A DNA stretch of 64,000 bases from CAZICM01 sp964537685 (GCA_964537685.1 CAZICM010000015.1:1-64000); one strand, 5' to 3'. Numbered from the stretch's first letter, positions 17,961-27,784 are shown. Translations and numbers: made by a program. Notes: a model not told the origin generated them from the letters alone.

Positions 17961-18266
17961 TCACGATCGCTTGTGTTTCCGTGTCAGCCGCATCGCCCAT
18001 CCCACAACGGCAATCACCACAAGCCCCACATATACCCATCCGCCGATATAGATGGCATCCGGCAGCCAAGCAGGATGTTTTGGATTCGGTTCGGCCCAGC
18101 GGGCCAGCAAGACCACCAGCGCCACAATGGCCAGGGCTATGAACAGGACCATCCAGCGCGGTAGCCGAAATAGATCGACCCGGAAACGCCCCCGCTCATC
18201 CCTGCTCAAGGGAGATTCGGGCGGGCTTTGGGGTTGTTCCGCACCTATTTTGCTTATTTTTCCCAT
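17961..18266 (-). CDS. Small two-helix membrane protein
   Basis: 101 residues: a polar N-terminus (about 35 residues), helix one LPRWMVLFIALAIVALVVLL, a short loop with Pro/Trp, helix two (about 72-90, VYVGLVVIAVVGWAM), then a basic tail KHKRS. The start overlaps the end of the preceding 231-residue gene by 13 bp, placing it third in an operon behind the DUF4157 gene. Function unknown; it could be an accessory or immunity-type membrane partner. Confidence 0.7.
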   Translation of the reverse strand: MGKISKIGAEQPQSPPESPLSRDERGRFRVDLFRLPRWMVLFIALAIVALVVLLARWAEPNPKHPAWLPDAIYIGGWVYVGLVVIAVVGWAMRLTRKHKRS

Positions 18267-18949
18267 CCCTGTTCTTCCAGCCGGCTCAACAGCGCCTCAA
18301 GCCCAGCCCCGGCGGCTTCGCGTTCGTCCAGCCAAAAACTATAATGCATGTTTAGATCGAGTGTGAGCTCTCCCCAGCGCTGAAGGAGGCTTAGCTCCAG
18401 CGCAGGCTGGTCAAAGGCAGGCCGGCGCGGGCCGCTTAGCCATGTCCCGTGTTCATCGCGTTCAAGCGGTGCCGTCAATATGCCCGCATCTGTGCGCAAG
18501 TGAAGCTCGTTCCGGCCGGCCCGCCATTCAGGCGGCCCTATGCGCGCCCGGCATGCCCCAAAATAAATTTGCTTCCATGCGGCCTGATGCTCCGGGCCTT
18601 CGCATCCAGATGAGAACAGAGCGTTTTTAAGCCAGCTTTCAAGCTTGGCGCGGGATAGGTTCGCCGTTTGCTCCTGGATCGGATCGATCCTGCGGGACGC
18701 GATGACAATATCGGGGGAGAGGCCATGGCAATGAATGTGCCAGTGCGCTTTTTCAGGGCGGTGTTCCGTTCCTTTGGCGCTATTTAGGCAGGTGAGCACG
18801 GCCTCTGCCGATAGCGGTTCCCATTCGGGGCGGAAGAGATCCACCGTGTCAAGCGCCGTGTTCAGTCCCGATTCGTCGCCTTCGTCAACGTAATTCCGGA
18901 GGCTGATGCGGTGTCCCGGATACTTGAGTACATGTCCGTCGAGTTCCAT
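18254..18949 (-). CDS. Hypothetical protein immediately downstream of the DUF4157 protein (candidate cognate partner)
   Basis: About 231 residues, soluble, acidic, beginning MELDGHVLKYPGHRISLRNY. The ATG at 18949 overlaps the DUF4157 stop (TAATG) and a GGTGAG site lies upstream; ATG 18967 is a longer alternative. Ends LEEQGWEK. I recognise no domain. Genes coupled like this to large toxin-like proteins are often immunity proteins or chaperones, but that is inference from position only. Confidence 0.72.
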   Translation of the reverse strand: MELDGHVLKYPGHRISLRNYVDEGDESGLNTALDTVDLFRPEWEPLSAEAVLTCLNSAKGTEHRPEKAHWHIHCHGLSPDIVIASRRIDPIQEQTANLSRAKLESWLKNALFSSGCEGPEHQAAWKQIYFGACRARIGPPEWRAGRNELHLRTDAGILTAPLERDEHGTWLSGPRRPAFDQPALELSLLQRWGELTLDLNMHYSFWLDEREAAGAGLEALLSRLEEQGWEK

Positions 18950-21900
18950 TATCTTATTCTCACCCATCCGGTTGGTCGCCGTTCAAACTCAGCAAGAACA
19001 TTTCCTCTGAGATCGACCAGCCTAACCCGTTCAAGCAATTGATTGTTTCTTATCGTGGGCAGATCGGCAAAGAAATCGTCAATAATATTGTGAACCCTCG
19101 GCGCGGCGGATGGATGCGGCGGTTGGTGTATATAGCCACCATGTCCATCATAGGTAATTGTGCCGCCCCGTCCTCCACGGCCCACGGGCGTGCTGCCCCT
19201 AAAGAAATCTACCGCAATTACGGCTTCCCGCTCGCCTGTAATGGGCAAATGATCCGCAATCCGGGTTGCCACTTTGTCGCCCGCATGATGTACGCCGCCG
19301 GAGAGCTGGCTTGTGTCGATCACTTGGCCTTTGACAGTCATGAGTTCTACATTTCGCTCAGCACCTCCCACCGCGGATTGGACGTTGATGTCGAAGGATT
19401 GCATCGGGTCGGTTGCATTCCGCATGGGTGGGTTGACATCGCCGCCTATGCTTACTGTCGCCGATGGATTCTCCATCGCTAGGCGCCTTGCCTCCCTCAA
19501 TTCGGCCATCGCATTTCTCACATGCTGGGCATCATACTGCATTTCAAATCTGAGCCAATCATCGAGCCCTTGGATATTGTTCATGCCCCGGAGCTGAGTC
19601 ACTGTTTGGCCAAGTTCGACGATTTCAGGGCTTGTTAGCCCTTGCATCCGGTTAATGAAGGGTATGCCAAGTTCGTTGATCGCGGTGGGTAGCTCGGCGC
19701 TTATTCCTCCTCCCGCAATCAGGCGGCTTAGGACGGTTGCATCCATTTGGCCCATCACGTCCAGCCCCGCGGGTCCGACAATAGCCCCAAGATCCGCCAG
19801 TTCCCGGGTCGAATACTGAAGCAGAAGCCTTCGAAGGTTTGCCTCCGAAACGCTGGATAAGAGCCGAATTTCGGTGCCCGTCAGGCCATCGGCGATAAGC
19901 ATTTCGACGCCTTCGCGCTGCCATAGCCGGATCGCCTGCTGGAGTTCCGCCGTGCTTAGGCCCGTAATCGCTTCATGACGGGCCAGCCATGCGCCTTCCT
20001 GCACTGCCGTTCTCAATCCTGTCCAGCCTGGAGCTACGTTTTCTCCAATGAGCGCGCCCCTCGACATCGAAGGTCCAAACGCTTGGCGCAGGCTTTGGAT
20101 GGGCGAACGGATGGCCTGGGGAAGTCCTCGAACGGCGCTCATCGCTTGTCCAGGCATGGCCCGGATTCCTGCGCCAATGCCCCGAACCGCGCGCCCGGGA
20201 AGCCTGGGAATTTGAGGCAGCGCCCGCCGGATGGCTCCCCCCGCCCCGGCCCATGTGCTGCGCTGGAATAGACCTCTGCCCGCGTCTCTGAGCCCCGTTC
20301 CAATGCGGGTCCTTAAACCTCCCGCCCAGCGCACACCCCCACCCGCCCGGCTAATGCTGTTTTGAAGTCCGCGGCCTCCCACTTGGGCCAGTTTGGCCAT
20401 GCCCATCTGCAACACGACATTGCCAGCGGCGGAGACATCGCTGGCCATGCGGTCGGACGATTGTTGCAACTCGGCCGCGTTTCTGGCCACGCCGGCTTCG
20501 TAGAGGTTCTTGAGGAAGCAGAGGAATTGAAGCAGGAGCGCCCACTTGCCCACGGCGATGGTCCAGCCTCCCACCGTGACCATCACATTGGCGCAGAAGG
20601 CCACGACCGGACCCAGTGCGGGGGATAGTGTTCCAAAACTAAAGATAATCAGGGCCGTGCACAAGGCGGCAATGACGGCGGCCAGTGCGGTAATCGATCC
20701 CAAAATAATCGTCAAGCCCGTCGCGATATCGGCCGCGATCTTTAAAAGATTTCCAATCGGGTCGCGTTTCCACGCTTGAATATTCACTAAATTCGCGGCG
20801 CCCGATGCAATCAGACTAAAGCCCGAGACCACACCCAAGAGGGGCGTGATAGGGTTGATGAGACCAAGCGCCAGCGTGCCCCATCCAGGCCAGGGTATAT
20901 TCTTTAGGCCGTTCCATAGATTTCGCCCCATGAGCCGAAGAGCAATCCCCCGCCGTTCCCAACTGGAGGTCTGCTCAAAGGGCTTGCCCGCCATCGTCTG
21001 GATGTCGCGAATCTCTTGTTCCCGCCGGAGTTGCTCTCTGATCTCGCGCTGTTCGCGGGTTTCGCGCTGTTCTCCCTCGCGGGGCGCCGTGCCTCCCAAC
21101 AACTGGGGAATCTCTTCCGCAATCGGTGCGGCCAAATCGACATTCCACCGGTCTTCATAGCCGGTCTGGGGCAAGCGCTGAACCGCAATCTCTGCTCCTT
21201 CGCCCGGGGGTCTCGGCTCAATCGTCTCCAGCTCTCCCCCGGCCTCAGCTCCTTCGGCTTCCTGGGCTTCTGCGGCTTGGGCCGCTTCTCCTTCGCCCTC
21301 TTCGCCTCCCTCGCCTTCAGCCCCACCGCCTTCCTCGGGCGCTGCTTCCACCATCTCGGGCTCGGCGGGAACAGGCTGCACAGGCATGGCCATCTCGGCT
21401 GTACGCCTGGGGGCTTCACCCTCTATTTCCTCGCGCAGCGCCTTTTCCTCCGGTGTTTCAGCCGGTATCGCCGCCGCATTCATCCGGTGGGTCAGTTGTT
21501 CGGCCCTTAGCCGCTCTTCGACCGCAAAGGACGCCTCAATGACAGCTTGCCCCTCGGCTTCGGTCTCGTCCGCTTGAGCAATAATCTCCCCCGGCTCTCC
21601 TGCCAGCGTTTCGACTTGGCCCCGGGCCTCGTCGGTTTCGGCGCGCATTTGCCCCAGGCGCTCCTCGGTGCGCTGAAGCATCTCGGCGCCTTCATTTAGC
21701 TTGCTTTCTACCTGGTCATTGAGCGCGCTGGCCTGCTCCGCGTCGGCGCTTAGCCCCCTTGCCCGCTCTTGGCTTCCCGAAAAGGCTTGATCCAGATTCT
21801 CGACATCGCCTCCGGCCCGGTTGATTTCCCCGTTTTGCTCCTCGGCCTCGGCCGCCGCTTCTTCATCGTCGGGGACATTGGCCTCGGCCTCTGCCGAAGT

Positions 21901-23439
21901 CGAAGAGGCTTCCTCGGCCATTCCCTCGGAATCTTCGCGGCCTTCGTCGGCTTTTTCCAAATGGAGAGGCGCCTGTTCGGCTACCCACGCCGTCTTTTCC
22001 CGGGACACCGAGAGAGCGCTTCGGCCTTGTTCGACGACGCTTTGTCTATAGGCCGCATGACTTTGGGAAGAGCTTACCCCCAAATCCGCCTGAGCCACGC
22101 CCATGCGGATTAAATTGATATTTCCTTCTAAAATCCGGGCATTGGCCCTTTCGGTAGCGGCGATTTCCTGAAGGCCCGTGCCCTCATCCCGCATACACTG
22201 GGTGGCGTCGGCAATTTCCGCGATGGCCTCGCTTGCTCCCGCCACAGGTTCCAGAGGCTTTCCTCCGGCATCCAAGGGCTGCACCTGCTCGATCATGCCA
22301 AAGGCCCGGGGCACATTCACCTCGGGTTCAGCCTCCGCGCTTGCAAATGCTCCCTCGGCCGCCGCGGCTTCGGCTTCTCCCGCCGCCGCTTCTTGAGCGC
22401 CTTCTCCTTCTTTGGATTCGCCTTTCCCCTCACCTTCGGCGGTGGCCGGCTCGTCGACGACCTGATCGGTCTGCTCTGCCGCGGCCTCTACCCCAGGACG
22501 CTCTTCGGCCGGCCGGTCCACTTCGGGACGCGCCATGGGTGTTAGTTGTCTCTCTCTTGCCCTCACGCGGCTTCGATCGATCTCGGGTTCCTCGTCGGGC
22601 GGAGTTCTATCCCCCAATTCTTCGTCGATTTCGGCCTGCATTCTGTCCCGCGGCCCCGCCCCATCTTCCTCGTGGCGATAATCCGAAGGTTTTCGCTGAA
22701 TGGCGGCGCCTCCTTCGCCGCCCTGCTGAACGACATGGGCCAATTCATGAGCGACGAGCTCGACATCCTCGGGACTTTCCCCCTTCCCAAGAAACACATG
22801 CTCCCGGTGAGTAAAGGCCCTCGCCTTAAGCCGTGAAGCGGCTTCCCGGTCGGATGGGGCCTGATGCACCCGGACTTTTTCTAGACCGACACCCAAGAGA
22901 GGCTCGACGCGCTCGCGCACATGGGGCCGGAGGGGTTCACCGGACGTACCGGTGAGCGGATTGGGCGAAGCGGCGGGATTGGATGCGGATAAGGGCGAAG
23001 GCGTTGAATTGATGGGCCTTCGGGCGGCGGTCCGGGCCAGATCATCCGCATCCTGTTCGAGAGGCGATGTGGAAGGAGCGATGGCGAGTTTGGCCTGGAA
23101 GGATGGAGCAGCCTGGGTCTGTGGGGTGGCAGGAGAAAAGAATCCTCGAAGAAAAGGGGGCAGGTGGGGATTCTGCTGTGCATCATTGGGAGACGAAACG
23201 AGACTTTGCTGGGCAGAGCGCAGGTAGAGCGGAAGTTCGGGGGTGGTGGTATTCGCTTCCCGGCGGGAACTCAGCGCGGAAGTATCCCTGGAATCCTTCT
23301 TGGGATCGGGTTTTTTGGCGCGGACAAATTCCAAGTTGGAACCCCGGAACGGGAAAAAAGAGCTTAACCTTAGGCTCAAGGCCCCCTGAGGCGCGCCGAA
23401 GGACATTGGATATTGGTCTTCAGGGCCCCAAGAGTCCAA
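18949..23439 (-). CDS. Giant DUF4157 (HELAH) protein with membrane segments and toxin-like C-terminus
   Basis: Up to 1,496 residues. N-terminal Pro/Ser-rich region, then DUF4157 (about 170-245): RVEPLLGVGLEKVRVH and the metalloprotease-like VAHELAHVVQQG (H231, E232, H235). Next a long Glu/Ala-rich, coiled-coil region (about 260-760), a cluster of hydrophobic helices (about 850-985), Arg/Gly-rich helices, and a distinct C-terminal domain of about 130 residues ending RRPTGWVRIR. DUF4157 proteins are linked to extracellular contractile injection systems and polymorphic toxins. The start is uncertain: the first codon is TTG and lacks a good site; ATG 23406 and an internal TTG near 23334 are alternatives. 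The C-terminus could be an effector domain. No injection-system structural gene is present in the window. Confidence 0.8.
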   Translation of the reverse strand: MDSWGPEDQYPMSFGAPQGALSLRLSSFFPFRGSNLEFVRAKKPDPKKDSRDTSALSSRREANTTTPELPLYLRSAQQSLVSSPNDAQQNPHLPPFLRGFFSPATPQTQAAPSFQAKLAIAPSTSPLEQDADDLARTAARRPINSTPSPLSASNPAASPNPLTGTSGEPLRPHVRERVEPLLGVGLEKVRVHQAPSDREAASRLKARAFTHREHVFLGKGESPEDVELVAHELAHVVQQGGEGGAAIQRKPSDYRHEEDGAGPRDRMQAEIDEELGDRTPPDEEPEIDRSRVRARERQLTPMARPEVDRPAEERPGVEAAAEQTDQVVDEPATAEGEGKGESKEGEGAQEAAAGEAEAAAAEGAFASAEAEPEVNVPRAFGMIEQVQPLDAGGKPLEPVAGASEAIAEIADATQCMRDEGTGLQEIAATERANARILEGNINLIRMGVAQADLGVSSSQSHAAYRQSVVEQGRSALSVSREKTAWVAEQAPLHLEKADEGREDSEGMAEEASSTSAEAEANVPDDEEAAAEAEEQNGEINRAGGDVENLDQAFSGSQERARGLSADAEQASALNDQVESKLNEGAEMLQRTEERLGQMRAETDEARGQVETLAGEPGEIIAQADETEAEGQAVIEASFAVEERLRAEQLTHRMNAAAIPAETPEEKALREEIEGEAPRRTAEMAMPVQPVPAEPEMVEAAPEEGGGAEGEGGEEGEGEAAQAAEAQEAEGAEAGGELETIEPRPPGEGAEIAVQRLPQTGYEDRWNVDLAAPIAEEIPQLLGGTAPREGEQRETREQREIREQLRREQEIRDIQTMAGKPFEQTSSWERRGIALRLMGRNLWNGLKNIPWPGWGTLALGLINPITPLLGVVSGFSLIASGAANLVNIQAWKRDPIGNLLKIAADIATGLTIILGSITALAAVIAALCTALIIFSFGTLSPALGPVVAFCANVMVTVGGWTIAVGKWALLLQFLCFLKNLYEAGVARNAAELQQSSDRMASDVSAAGNVVLQMGMAKLAQVGGRGLQNSISRAGGGVRWAGGLRTRIGTGLRDAGRGLFQRSTWAGAGGAIRRALPQIPRLPGRAVRGIGAGIRAMPGQAMSAVRGLPQAIRSPIQSLRQAFGPSMSRGALIGENVAPGWTGLRTAVQEGAWLARHEAITGLSTAELQQAIRLWQREGVEMLIADGLTGTEIRLLSSVSEANLRRLLLQYSTRELADLGAIVGPAGLDVMGQMDATVLSRLIAGGGISAELPTAINELGIPFINRMQGLTSPEIVELGQTVTQLRGMNNIQGLDDWLRFEMQYDAQHVRNAMAELREARRLAMENPSATVSIGGDVNPPMRNATDPMQSFDINVQSAVGGAERNVELMTVKGQVIDTSQLSGGVHHAGDKVATRIADHLPITGEREAVIAVDFFRGSTPVGRGGRGGTITYDGHGGYIHQPPHPSAAPRVHNIIDDFFADLPTIRNNQLLERVRLVDLRGNVLAEFERRPTGWVRIR

Positions 23440-23470
23440 GATCGCCTATGCAAAATGCTTACCCTGGGCC

Positions 23471-23570
23471 CCTTGGGAACGATGTTGACGTTTCAACAGG
23501 GCTCTTAAGGGGGTCTTGGGAACAATGTTGGCGTTTCAACAGGGGTCTCCAGGGGGTCTTGGGAAGAAGA
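23471..23570. repeat. 43-bp tandem repeat upstream of the DUF4157 gene
   Basis: CTTGGGAA(C/G) recurs at about 23472, 23515 and 23558, a constant 43-bp period. Each full unit contains ATGTTG(A/G)CGTTTCAACAGGG. Two full units and a partial third abut without spacers. It lies in the promoter region of the DUF4157 operon, so it may be an array of binding sites. Confidence 0.7.
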
Positions 23571-23682
23571 TCGGCGGATTTGGGATGCCGATGGCGCGGG
23601 GCTTGCGCGGGGGACGCAAGAGTTTCGCGATTCATTCGTTAATAGGTGCTTCCACCCAAGCCATGTCCGGGGAACGTCACCT

Positions 23683-23721
23683 TGACCGGTCAGAAATTGA
23701 CCACCTGGTTCGGTCTGAACC
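23683..23721. promoter_or_regulatory. Two palindromes upstream of the response-regulator gene
   Basis: TGACCGGTCA (23683-23692) is a perfect 10-bp palindrome, and GGTTC-GGTCT-GAACC (23707-23721) is a perfect 5-bp inverted repeat. They lie between the two divergent genes and could be operators for either. The 23440-23876 interval otherwise holds only the 43-bp repeats. Confidence 0.35.
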
Positions 23722-23876
23722 ACCTCGGAAAGTAAAGAATCCCGCGTTTTTAGCCAGTTTACGATGCTCCGGCGGATGGTTCGCCGCTTGCTGGGGATGC
23801 CAGTGAACGATGCGCTTTTGGGGATAAATATCCCCGCTCAAACCCAACATGGCCGATCACTGGAGTCCTAAACTCA

Positions 23877-25154
23877 ATGAGCGCAGAGCTAAACGAGAAG
23901 AGGAAACAGTATATCATCCTTGTTGATGATGAGGAAGCGCTTCTGTCTTCGCTGACCAATCGCATTCAAAAGCGCAGGCCAGGTTATGCGGTGAAATCCG
24001 CAACCAATGGTGCCGCCGCGCTCGAGATGATTAAGTCAGGTCCCGTGGATCTGTTGGTCACAGACATCAACATGGAGGGAATGAGCGGAACTGAACTTAT
24101 CTTGCTGGCACGCAGAATCATTCCCGAGCTTTCTGTCGTTGTCATTACCGCCTATCCTACCGCCGATCTAAGGTATCAGGCGGTGAAAGGATCGATCGCG
24201 TACTTCGATAAGCCTTTTGATTTTGACCTGTTTCTGAATTGTATGGATGAGCTTTTGGTGCAGAGCAATGTCGGCTTTTCGGGGGCTATTTCTACTCATA
24301 CACTGTCCGATATTGTGCAGTTATATGCCCTGGCCAGCGCGACAGGTGCGCTGCATGTCCAACGCCGGACAACCGAAGGCGTAATCTGGTTCGAGCGGGG
24401 AAACGTCGTGCATGCTCGTACGCCGACAAACACCGGGACCGAGGCGTTCTACGAGATTGCACTCTGGAGCGGGGGCAATTTTTCGATGCGGATGGGAGAG
24501 TTTGCGCCCGAGAAGTCCATTCGCGCGGGATGGGCCGAATTGCTTATCGATAGTTGCCGCATTCAGGATGAACTCAAACACCAGGCCGAGCTTGGCTCCG
24601 GGCCTGTGTCCATGCAGGGATGGAGTATGGTCGATGCGGCAGCGCCGGAGCCGCCGCCGATGGATGATTGGGGAGAAGAGTTTTCCGAGCCTCATGTGAA
24701 TGCTCAGCTTCGGGAACCTCCTGAGGGGGCAAGTGAACTTTTGGTGTTGGATGTGTTTATCGGAGACCAAGTGGTCTCCACAAAGGAGACGAACATGGAT
24801 TACAAGCGAAGTGTAAGCAGCCTCTCCAGCATCGATGGCTTTGTCGGCGCTGCCATCGTTGACTCGGAGAGTGGGATGTCATTGGCCCAGGAAGGTGGAG
24901 GCGGCATGAATCTGGAACTCGCCGCTGGTGGGAATACTGAAGTTGTGCGGGCAAAACGGAAGGTAATGCGCAGTCTAAACCTCAAGGATGATATTGAGGA
25001 CATTCTTATTTCCTTGAGCAAGCAATACCATCTCATTCGACCGCTTCACGCCAGGCCCACGCTTTTCTTTTATTTGGTCCTTGACCGTTCGCGCGCGAAC
25101 TTGGCCCTGGCCCGTATGACGCTGGCGGATGTGGAAAAGGATATAAGCGGATAG
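23877..25154 (+). CDS. Response regulator: REC - PATAN (DUF4388) - roadblock/LC7
   Basis: 425 residues. Residues 12-120 are a receiver domain (ILVDDEE acidic pocket, phospho-acceptor D63 in LLVTDINM, conserved K112 in FDKPFD). About 135-235 is a PATAN/DUF4388 domain (GAISTHTLSDIVQLYALASA...GVIWFERGNVVHA). About 310-425 resembles a roadblock/LC7 domain (KRSVSSLSSIDGFVGAAIVD). No DNA-binding output domain. This architecture is common in myxobacteria and is linked to GTPase and polarity signalling. Two histidine-kinase-system genes follow about 190 bp downstream on the same strand. Confidence 0.87.
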   Translation: MSAELNEKRKQYIILVDDEEALLSSLTNRIQKRRPGYAVKSATNGAAALEMIKSGPVDLLVTDINMEGMSGTELILLARRIIPELSVVVITAYPTADLRYQAVKGSIAYFDKPFDFDLFLNCMDELLVQSNVGFSGAISTHTLSDIVQLYALASATGALHVQRRTTEGVIWFERGNVVHARTPTNTGTEAFYEIALWSGGNFSMRMGEFAPEKSIRAGWAELLIDSCRIQDELKHQAELGSGPVSMQGWSMVDAAAPEPPPMDDWGEEFSEPHVNAQLREPPEGASELLVLDVFIGDQVVSTKETNMDYKRSVSSLSSIDGFVGAAIVDSESGMSLAQEGGGGMNLELAAGGNTEVVRAKRKVMRSLNLKDDIEDILISLSKQYHLIRPLHARPTLFFYLVLDRSRANLALARMTLADVEKDISG

Positions 25155-25346
25155 AAGGATCCTCGTTTCATCTTCCGGCTTATGCTGTAAGAAAGCAAAC
25201 GAGCGCGGAACTGCAACCCCATCACCCAGTTTTCCTTTCATGCACTCACAGTCGGCCGTTGTTGTAGGCATATCGAATACCTAAAGCCTCCATCGGATTG
25301 GCCGGACGGATAACATTGCTATCTGGCCCGGCCCTTCCGTAATGTT

Positions 25347-26426
25347 GTGGAAATGGCTTCAAAAAATGCCACACCTCAAATCCGCCTCGGTCTCGATGAC
25401 ATTCCCGTTCCAATTCTTGGATTAAACGAGCATGAGCAACTAATCGTCGCGAACAAAGAAGCGCGTGATCGATTGAGGCTGGAGGGAGATGCTTGGAGAG
25501 GACAGCCGATTCAGGCGCTTTTGAACTTCAATTGCAATCTGTCCGACGAGTTTGGCAACGCCGTTTCGGGGGTTCATTCACACCGTTTACGTATCCCCAA
25601 TGACCATGGTACGGCCGAGTGGGTAGCGCTTGTTGTGCAGCGCAAGACGGGGGACGATGCGCTTCGATATACGTGCGTGCTGGTGTCCGATAATGGCGTG
25701 CACGCGGCTGAATCGGAGCTTGGCGAACAGCTTGCGGCGATGGGGCAGATGATTGCGGGATTTGCGCATGAAGTGCGAAATCCCCTCGCCGCGCTTCGAT
25801 CGATTATCGAAGACTTGCTCGCGACGCCGAATATCCCAGCCGATGCCCAGAAGGATGTTGAACGGCTGCAGCGCTTGGTGATTCGAATCGAGCGGCTGGT
25901 GCGGGGTTCGTTGCTTCTTGTCCGTTCAGAGCGGGCAAATCCTAGAGAGCACCGGGTCGGATCGCTGGTGAGCAGCGCGCTCGATGTGCTTGAATCCAGG
26001 CTCCGGACGACGAATGAATCTTCGATCTCCGTGGACAACGCGGCGCCTCGCGCAACCGTTGTGGTCGATGAAAATCAGCTTGTTCAAGTGCTTGTTATTT
26101 TGCTTGAAAACGCGCTCGATGCGGTGGGCAGCCCGGAGCGTGTACGCATTCGCATTCGCGCCTCCATGCCAGAGCCGGATTCAAATGAAAAGTCCACCCC
26201 CTTAAGGCCTATTGTTGTCGTCGATGTGGAGGATGATGGGCCGGGAATTCCACCCGAGATAATAGGCAAAATTTGGAACCCGTTTTTTACGGGAAAGCCG
26301 AGAGGAACTGGGCTTGGCCTCTCGATTGCCTTGAAGCTGCTCCGGGAGAATCTGGCGAAGATTCGTGTGCAGTCGGCTGTAGGTAAGGGTAGCGTATTCT
26401 CTATCGAACTTCCGGGGGCCTCATGA
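25347..26426 (+). CDS. Soluble PAS-type sensor histidine kinase
   Basis: About 359 residues without membrane segments. An N-terminal PAS-like region (about 15-115: IPVPILGLNEHEQLIVANKE), an H-box with H141 (IAGFAHEVRNPLAALRSI), an N-box (VLVILLENALDAV), G1 (DDGPGIPPE) and G2 (PRGTGLGLSIALKL). It autophosphorylates on His and passes phosphate to a partner, almost certainly the NtrC-type regulator that overlaps its 3' end (ATGA at 26423). Starts possible at GTG 25347 or ATG 25353. Confidence 0.9.
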   Translation: MEMASKNATPQIRLGLDDIPVPILGLNEHEQLIVANKEARDRLRLEGDAWRGQPIQALLNFNCNLSDEFGNAVSGVHSHRLRIPNDHGTAEWVALVVQRKTGDDALRYTCVLVSDNGVHAAESELGEQLAAMGQMIAGFAHEVRNPLAALRSIIEDLLATPNIPADAQKDVERLQRLVIRIERLVRGSLLLVRSERANPREHRVGSLVSSALDVLESRLRTTNESSISVDNAAPRATVVVDENQLVQVLVILLENALDAVGSPERVRIRIRASMPEPDSNEKSTPLRPIVVVDVEDDGPGIPPEIIGKIWNPFFTGKPRGTGLGLSIALKLLRENLAKIRVQSAVGKGSVFSIELPGAS

Positions 26427-27784
26427 AGCGATTGCTTGTCGTTGAGGACGATGTGGACGTGCGGTATGCGCTGACGCGCGCGCTGAAGGGCCGTATGGGC
26501 TCTATCCTAGAAGCAAGCACCAAAACCGAAGCCTTGGCGATACTACGCGAGATATCGGTTGAGGTTGTATTGCTTGACTTGGGTTTGCCGGATAGCAGTG
26601 GCATCATACTTATCACAGAAATACTTCAAATGTACCCGGCCTGCCGTATTGTGGTACTAACGGGGCGCGACGATGCGCGGGCTGCCGTTCAGGCGTTGAA
26701 GGCTGGAGCCGTCGATTATTTAACCAAGCCTTTTGAGCATGGGGTTTTGTTCGATGCGCTGGATAGGGCCTTTGAAGCCGGGGCTATACGGCGATCTGTA
26801 CAGGAGGCAAGGCAAAAGCTAAAAACAGAAGGCATTGTTGGCAAGTCACCGGTGTGGATGCGGGCGCTGGATGAGGCGCATGCGGCGGCGGAATGTACGC
26901 GTGCATCCGTGCTTTTGTCGGGACAGTCGGGAACAGGCAAGGAAGAGGTGGCACGGCTGATTCATTCATGGAGTCCGAGGGCAGGGCGTCCTTTCGTTGC
27001 CGTGAACGCGGCATGTTTACCTTCTCAACTGCTGGAATCGGAGCTGTTTGGCCATGAGATGGGGGCGTTTACGGATGCTCGCGCAAGCCGAAAAGGTTTG
27101 TTTGAGATGGCGCATGGGGGAACTTTATTTATTGACGAGATTGGCGATTTGCAGCTTGAGCTTCAGCCCAAGCTGTTGCGTGTGCTGGAAGGCCGCACAT
27201 TTCGCCGGATTGGCGGTCAGCAGGAGATCCGGACGGACGTTCGGGTGATCTCGGCGACGAATCGCGATTTATCGTCGATGGTTGCGGCGGGTACATTTAG
27301 GGAGGACTTGTTTTTTCGCATTCGGGTGCTGCATATTTTGCTGCCTCCCCTAAGTGCGCGGTCGGGCGATATTCGCGAGCTTGCCTATCATTTTATCGCG
27401 GCGCTTGGGATGGAGCTGGGGTATCCCAAGGCATCGTTAACACCTCGGGCGCTCGCGGGGTTGGAGGTATACCCATGGCCTGGAAATGTGCGGGAACTTC
27501 GAAATGTTATTGAGCGGGCTTTGGTTCTAAGTGGTGGGGGTATGATTGATTTACACCATCTACCTTCCGAGATACATGCTTACCGCCTGCAGGGAGCGCC
27601 GAGAAACGGGACGGAATCCGTCAAGGAAACGAGAACTTCGCTTGAGGATACGGTTCGCAATCATATTCTGACATGCTTTGAGGCGAATGGACGCAATATC
27701 ACACAGACGGCGAAAGTGCTGAATATCACCAGAGTAAGTCTTCGAAGGCACCTAAAGAAATATGGGGTTGTGCGCACGGCCTAA
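26423..27784 (+). CDS. NtrC-family sigma-54-type response regulator with a GAFTDA variant
   Basis: 453 residues. REC (1-120, phospho-acceptor D52 in VLLDLGLP, K near VDYLTKPF), a central AAA+ domain (Walker A GQSGTGKEE, Walker B GTLFIDEIGD, R-finger region RVISATNRDL), and a Fis-type helix-turn-helix at the end (NGRNITQTAKVLNITRVSLR). The sigma-54 contact loop reads GAFTDA rather than the canonical GAFTGA. Four-base overlap with the kinase gene shows a two-component pair. It probably activates sigma-54 promoters, subject to the loop change. Confidence 0.92.
   Translation: MKRLLVVEDDVDVRYALTRALKGRMGSILEASTKTEALAILREISVEVVLLDLGLPDSSGIILITEILQMYPACRIVVLTGRDDARAAVQALKAGAVDYLTKPFEHGVLFDALDRAFEAGAIRRSVQEARQKLKTEGIVGKSPVWMRALDEAHAAAECTRASVLLSGQSGTGKEEVARLIHSWSPRAGRPFVAVNAACLPSQLLESELFGHEMGAFTDARASRKGLFEMAHGGTLFIDEIGDLQLELQPKLLRVLEGRTFRRIGGQQEIRTDVRVISATNRDLSSMVAAGTFREDLFFRIRVLHILLPPLSARSGDIRELAYHFIAALGMELGYPKASLTPRALAGLEVYPWPGNVRELRNVIERALVLSGGGMIDLHHLPSEIHAYRLQGAPRNGTESVKETRTSLEDTVRNHILTCFEANGRNITQTAKVLNITRVSLRRHLKKYGVVRTA

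Noticed and set aside
17686..18069. 127-codon minus ORF
   Set aside because: Overlaps the better two-helix membrane gene, with improbable Cys-rich sequence and no ribosome site.
23471..23570. Possible CRISPR
   Set aside because: Only two full units, which abut directly without unique spacers, and no cas genes.
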